Source of the DNA: Sphingopyxis sp. HIX
Lineage (GTDB): Bacteria > Pseudomonadota > Alphaproteobacteria > Sphingomonadales > Sphingomonadaceae
DNA length: 64,000 nt
NCBI RefSeq assembly: GCF_001468285.1
Contig: NZ_LNSB01000015.1
Coordinates: 1 to 64,000 of the forward strand
Reading direction: 5' to 3'
Below are positions 61,594 through 64,000 of the stretch, one piece after another. The notes beneath the pieces are model-generated. The model saw only the letters and a program-made list of their open reading frames with translations. It had not been told where the DNA came from and made no database searches. A program made the position numbers and the translations under genes. Each line of letters begins with the position of its first letter. Position 1 is the first letter of the stretch.

Positions 61594-62199
61594 TCAGATC
61601 AACCGGGCCATTCGGGTAAGCTTCGTGATCGGCAGAAGCCCGAAATAACGGCTATCGAACCCCTGAGGGTGATGCGAGCCGACATAGACCATGCCGGGCG
61701 GCACGATGCCGCTCCATTGCATATGCTCGAGCTTCATCCCGTTGCCGGCGAAGGGGAGGGTCGTTCCCAGCCGGTGACCGTTGCAGAAATAGCGTGCGTC
61801 CATCGCGATCCGGGACATGCGCGACGGCATCTCGATCTTGGTGAGGCGATCGCCCGGCACGCAGAGGGCAAGCTTGGTTACCGACACCGGCTCGGGGCCG
61901 GCGATCGGGTGCCGCAGCTCGAACATGACATAATCACCGCGGCGAATGGGACCCGCCGCCTTGCGCACCGCCCAGGCGTCGATCGACGGGCTCATGACGA
62001 GCACGATCCTCGGCATCGCCACCGCCGCGCCGAAGGCGATCGGGAGGATCAGGGCGAGCGCGATCCACAACCGCCGCGGTGCCGCCGGCCTGCCGGGCGC
62101 GGGCGCGCCGAGCGCGGATGCCGCTTCGCGCGGCAGGCCCCGCAAGCGATGCCACAATGCTCCAAGCGCGTTAAAGAGAACCAAGGCGAGCCTGAGCAT
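61594..62199 (-). CDS. S26-family conjugation peptidase (TraF of RP4 type)
   Basis: 201 residues from the ATG at 62199 (MLRLALVLFNALGALWHRLR). One membrane helix (about 45-65, LWIALALILPIAFGAAVAMP) is followed by the catalytic Ser region VMSPSIDAWAVRK, then RRGDYVMFEL, LALCVPGDRLTKI and the C-terminal VPPGMVYVGSHHPQGFDSRY. Such peptidases process conjugative pilin or other secreted Tra proteins. It overlaps the trbC stop. A fragment of its end is duplicated at 60669-60823. Confidence 0.9.
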   Translation of the reverse strand: MLRLALVLFNALGALWHRLRGLPREAASALGAPAPGRPAAPRRLWIALALILPIAFGAAVAMPRIVLVMSPSIDAWAVRKAAGPIRRGDYVMFELRHPIAGPEPVSVTKLALCVPGDRLTKIEMPSRMSRIAMDARYFCNGHRLGTTLPFAGNGMKLEHMQWSGIVPPGMVYVGSHHPQGFDSRYFGLLPITKLTRMARLI

Positions 62200-63031
62200 C
62201 CTGCACCTCCTTGCTTCCGCCGAGGCGGGCATATTCCGCGAGCAGTCCGGCGAGCGCGCTGTCGCCGAACACCAGATAGGCGGCGCGGGGGCTCTCATCG
62301 TCCCTTTCGCAATACGCCTGGGTCGGATCGCCGGGGATCATCGCCAGCGCCGGCACGCGCGTGACGCCATGCTGCCGAAAGACGATCGGATCCACGATGA
62401 TCTGGACATTCCGCATTGCGCAGCCCGGCCCCTCGCACCCGGGGTCGAGCCGCAGAATCTCGGCCGAGAGCTTGGCCATCGGTCCGACTTTTCGCAAACC
62501 TCCGGGCATGCCGCGAAACGCCAGCACGCCCTGAACCCGCTCGAGCTGCGCGGCATAGGCGCGCAGCACCGGGACGGGCATCGAGGAGGATACGAAGAGC
62601 ACGGGCACCCAGCTTTTGGCCGCGGGTGCCGGGACGGTCTTCGCGAGCGCCTTTTCTTCGGATGGCTCGAGTCCGAGGGCCTGGCGCAGCCGTTTCGCCT
62701 GCGCCTCGCGCTGTGCTGCAAGACGGGCCGCGCCGTTACCCGCGGCGGCGCGGGCACGCGCGTCCATCCGCGCGTCCGGCATGCGCTTTCGCAAGCCGTC
62801 AAAAGCGCGCCGCCGTTCGGCCTCATGCTGGTTTCGGGGGAGCGTGGGAGAAGGGGTGGGCGCAGCCTCCGCCTTCTGCCGTGAAATCGCGCGCTCGACC
62901 CGCTCCATGGCGGCGGGTCCCTCCTCCTCCATTCGGGTTCGGGCAGAATCCTGCGCCAGCGCGGCTCCTGCCGCGAGCAGGGACAGGAGAAGGGCTGCGC
63001 TATTGCGGCTGAACGGCTTTGAGATACGCAT
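62171..63031 (-). CDS. trbC: TrbC, type-F conjugative pilus assembly protein
   Basis: 286 residues from the ATG at 63031, 8 bases after AAGGA; a GTG 6 bases before is an alternative. A signal peptide ends near AALAQ. A charged coiled region (about 30-130) is followed by the TrbC domain, with VPVLFVSSSMPVPVLRAYAA, VLAFRGMPGGL, VQIIVDPIVFRQHGVTRVPA and YLVFGDSALAGLLAEYA. It is a periplasmic thioredoxin-like fold needed for pilus assembly. It overlaps traN upstream and the peptidase downstream. Confidence 0.92.
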   Translation of the reverse strand: MRISKPFSRNSAALLLSLLAAGAALAQDSARTRMEEEGPAAMERVERAISRQKAEAAPTPSPTLPRNQHEAERRRAFDGLRKRMPDARMDARARAAAGNGAARLAAQREAQAKRLRQALGLEPSEEKALAKTVPAPAAKSWVPVLFVSSSMPVPVLRAYAAQLERVQGVLAFRGMPGGLRKVGPMAKLSAEILRLDPGCEGPGCAMRNVQIIVDPIVFRQHGVTRVPALAMIPGDPTQAYCERDDESPRAAYLVFGDSALAGLLAEYARLGGSKEVQDAQARLGSL

Positions 63032-64000
63032 CCACACGATCCTTCATGTCGATCTGGATATCGGACTGGGCGCGGGCCTCGATGTCCGCATAATATTCGG
63101 AGAGGTCGATCTTGCTGAAATCGAGCGCCTGGAATTCTTCCGGTGTGAAGCCGCGGCACAGCGGCTTCTTGGGCGTACCCCAGGGATTGGTGTTGAACGA
63201 CTTGAGCTGGGGACGCCCCTGTTCCTGGATGATCCGGCCGAGCTTGGTGTTGAAGCAGCAATGCCCGCGCGCCTTTTGGAGGCAAACGCCGAGAAAACTC
63301 GAGGCACAGTAGGTGCCGACCTCGTGGCACATGCCCGATCCGCGTAGCATTCCTGTCTCCATGTCCTGCTGGTCACAGCCCGAGAACAGGAAATCGATCA
63401 TGAAATTGATCGCGAGGCTGATCGCGATCGATGTTGGATCGATGCCGACGATGAGCGCGTTCGCGCCGGCGCTCGCCGCCTGGCTCGCCGTGGCCCCGGC
63501 CTTGAAAGCGGTATAAGCTGCCTGCATGCCGGTGAAGACGCCCTTTGCGACCGCGATCTTTGTGCCGACCGATCCGATCGAGGAGCCCATGCCATCCTTC
63601 AGGATCTTGCCCTTGTCCTTGCAGCAATCGGACAAGGTCGTGCTGATCCCGGGCGGGCGGCACCGCATGCCGCGCCCGGAGAAAATCTCGATTGCGCCAA
63701 GGCAATTGCCGTCGGCATCGACCGCACCGTCGGGTACGGCACCCGGATCGGCGATCGCCGGTTCTTCCTCGATCGGACGGACCGCGGGATCGGCACATTG
63801 ATTAGGCGAGCAGGACGGCACGCCCCCGCTAGTCTTGGTGAGGCAGGCGAACTGAGGTCCTGCCGGACAGCTATATTCGCCGGCAGGATCGACGGCGCAG
63901 GCGACCTCCTGGATCGGGCAAAGGAACGCGCCCGAGGCGGTCGGCTGGCAATAGGTAATCTCGCCCGGATCGGACGCATCGCCGCTATTGTTAAGATCGG
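63000..64000 (-). CDS. traN: TraN mating-pair stabilisation protein, C-terminal part (runs off the right edge)
   Basis: The frame is open from base 64000 to the stop at 63000, giving about 333 residues. It is very rich in Cys (YCQPTASGAFLCPIQEVACA, YSCPAGPQFACL, CRPPGISTTLSDCCKDKGK, CASSFLGVCLQKARGHCCFN), the mark of TraN, an outer-membrane adhesin with many disulfides. Also typical are FCGCD-like FSGCDQQDMETG and CHEVGTYC. Its C-terminal end (KDRVDAYLKAVQPQ) overlaps the trbC start. The N-terminal part lies outside. Confidence 0.92.
   Translation of the reverse strand, partial: DLNNSGDASDPGEITYCQPTASGAFLCPIQEVACAVDPAGEYSCPAGPQFACLTKTSGGVPSCSPNQCADPAVRPIEEEPAIADPGAVPDGAVDADGNCLGAIEIFSGRGMRCRPPGISTTLSDCCKDKGKILKDGMGSSIGSVGTKIAVAKGVFTGMQAAYTAFKAGATASQAASAGANALIVGIDPTSIAISLAINFMIDFLFSGCDQQDMETGMLRGSGMCHEVGTYCASSFLGVCLQKARGHCCFNTKLGRIIQEQGRPQLKSFNTNPWGTPKKPLCRGFTPEEFQALDFSKIDLSEYYADIEARAQSDIQIDMKDRVDAYLKAVQPQ

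Noticed and set aside
1-64000. CRISPR array or cas genes
   Set aside because: No set of regularly spaced direct repeats with unique spacers was seen, and no Cas-like protein is encoded.

Overview
This is a GC-rich alphaproteobacterial window, most likely from a Sphingomonadales member (Sphingopyxis, Sphingobium or Novosphingobium type). That placement is an inference from the dense TonB-dependent receptors, the many oxygenase and acyl-CoA genes, the F-type tra cluster and codon bias; no rRNA or other taxonomic marker is present.

Layout. Positions 1-3262 look like host chromosome: an ECF sigma factor, a von Willebrand A lipoprotein and a partial downstream gene. At 3263-3309 lies only the 3' half of a tRNA-Lys(CTT), directly followed by a P4-type tyrosine integrase (3517-4809). 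The right end (51.2-64 kb) carries F-type conjugation genes (TraN, TrbC, S26 peptidase, TraF, a second thioredoxin-like protein, TraH, TraG), so everything from about 3.3 kb to beyond the right edge is best read as one large integrative and conjugative element (ICE) in tRNA-Lys. The other boundary is not in the window.

Cargo. (a) 5.0-10.6 kb: iron/siderophore uptake (TonB receptor, PepSY membrane protein, PchR-like AraC regulator). (b) 10.8-20.9 kb: lipid oxidation and modification, including a self-sufficient CYP102-like P450-reductase fusion, a hotdog thioesterase, a fatty acid desaturase and three TetR regulators, each beside a clear palindromic operator. (c) 21.3-38.1 kb: a catabolic cluster with a Baeyer-Villiger monooxygenase, HSL-type esterase, two iron alcohol dehydrogenases, aldehyde dehydrogenase, family III CoA transferase, acyl-CoA dehydrogenase, old yellow enzyme, 3-hydroxyisobutyrate dehydrogenase-like reductase, TonB receptor and IclR/AraC regulators. 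The set fits stepwise breakdown of a cyclic ketone: reduction, lactone formation, ring opening, oxidation to an acid, CoA activation and beta-oxidation. (d) 38.7-40.7 kb: small regulators and unknown proteins.

Stability and defence zone. From 40.7 to 50.6 kb there is a run of toxin-antitoxin type modules (HipBA, MNT-HEPN, Phd-PIN, RES-Xre), two gene remnants (HEPN, Fic), an IS1182-family element and a recently inserted IS66 element that splits the hipBA operator array and is bracketed by a perfect 8-bp target duplication.

The tra cluster is broken at two junctions by cargo on the opposite strand: a DUF4143 ATPase whose start codon sits inside a 45-bp palindrome (56.4-57.7 kb), and a nucleotidyltransferase plus AbrB-PIN module (59.3-61.5 kb). 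The latter is bounded by a duplicated, diverged 3' end of the S26 peptidase gene. These intra-operon insertions are the most unusual architecture seen here.
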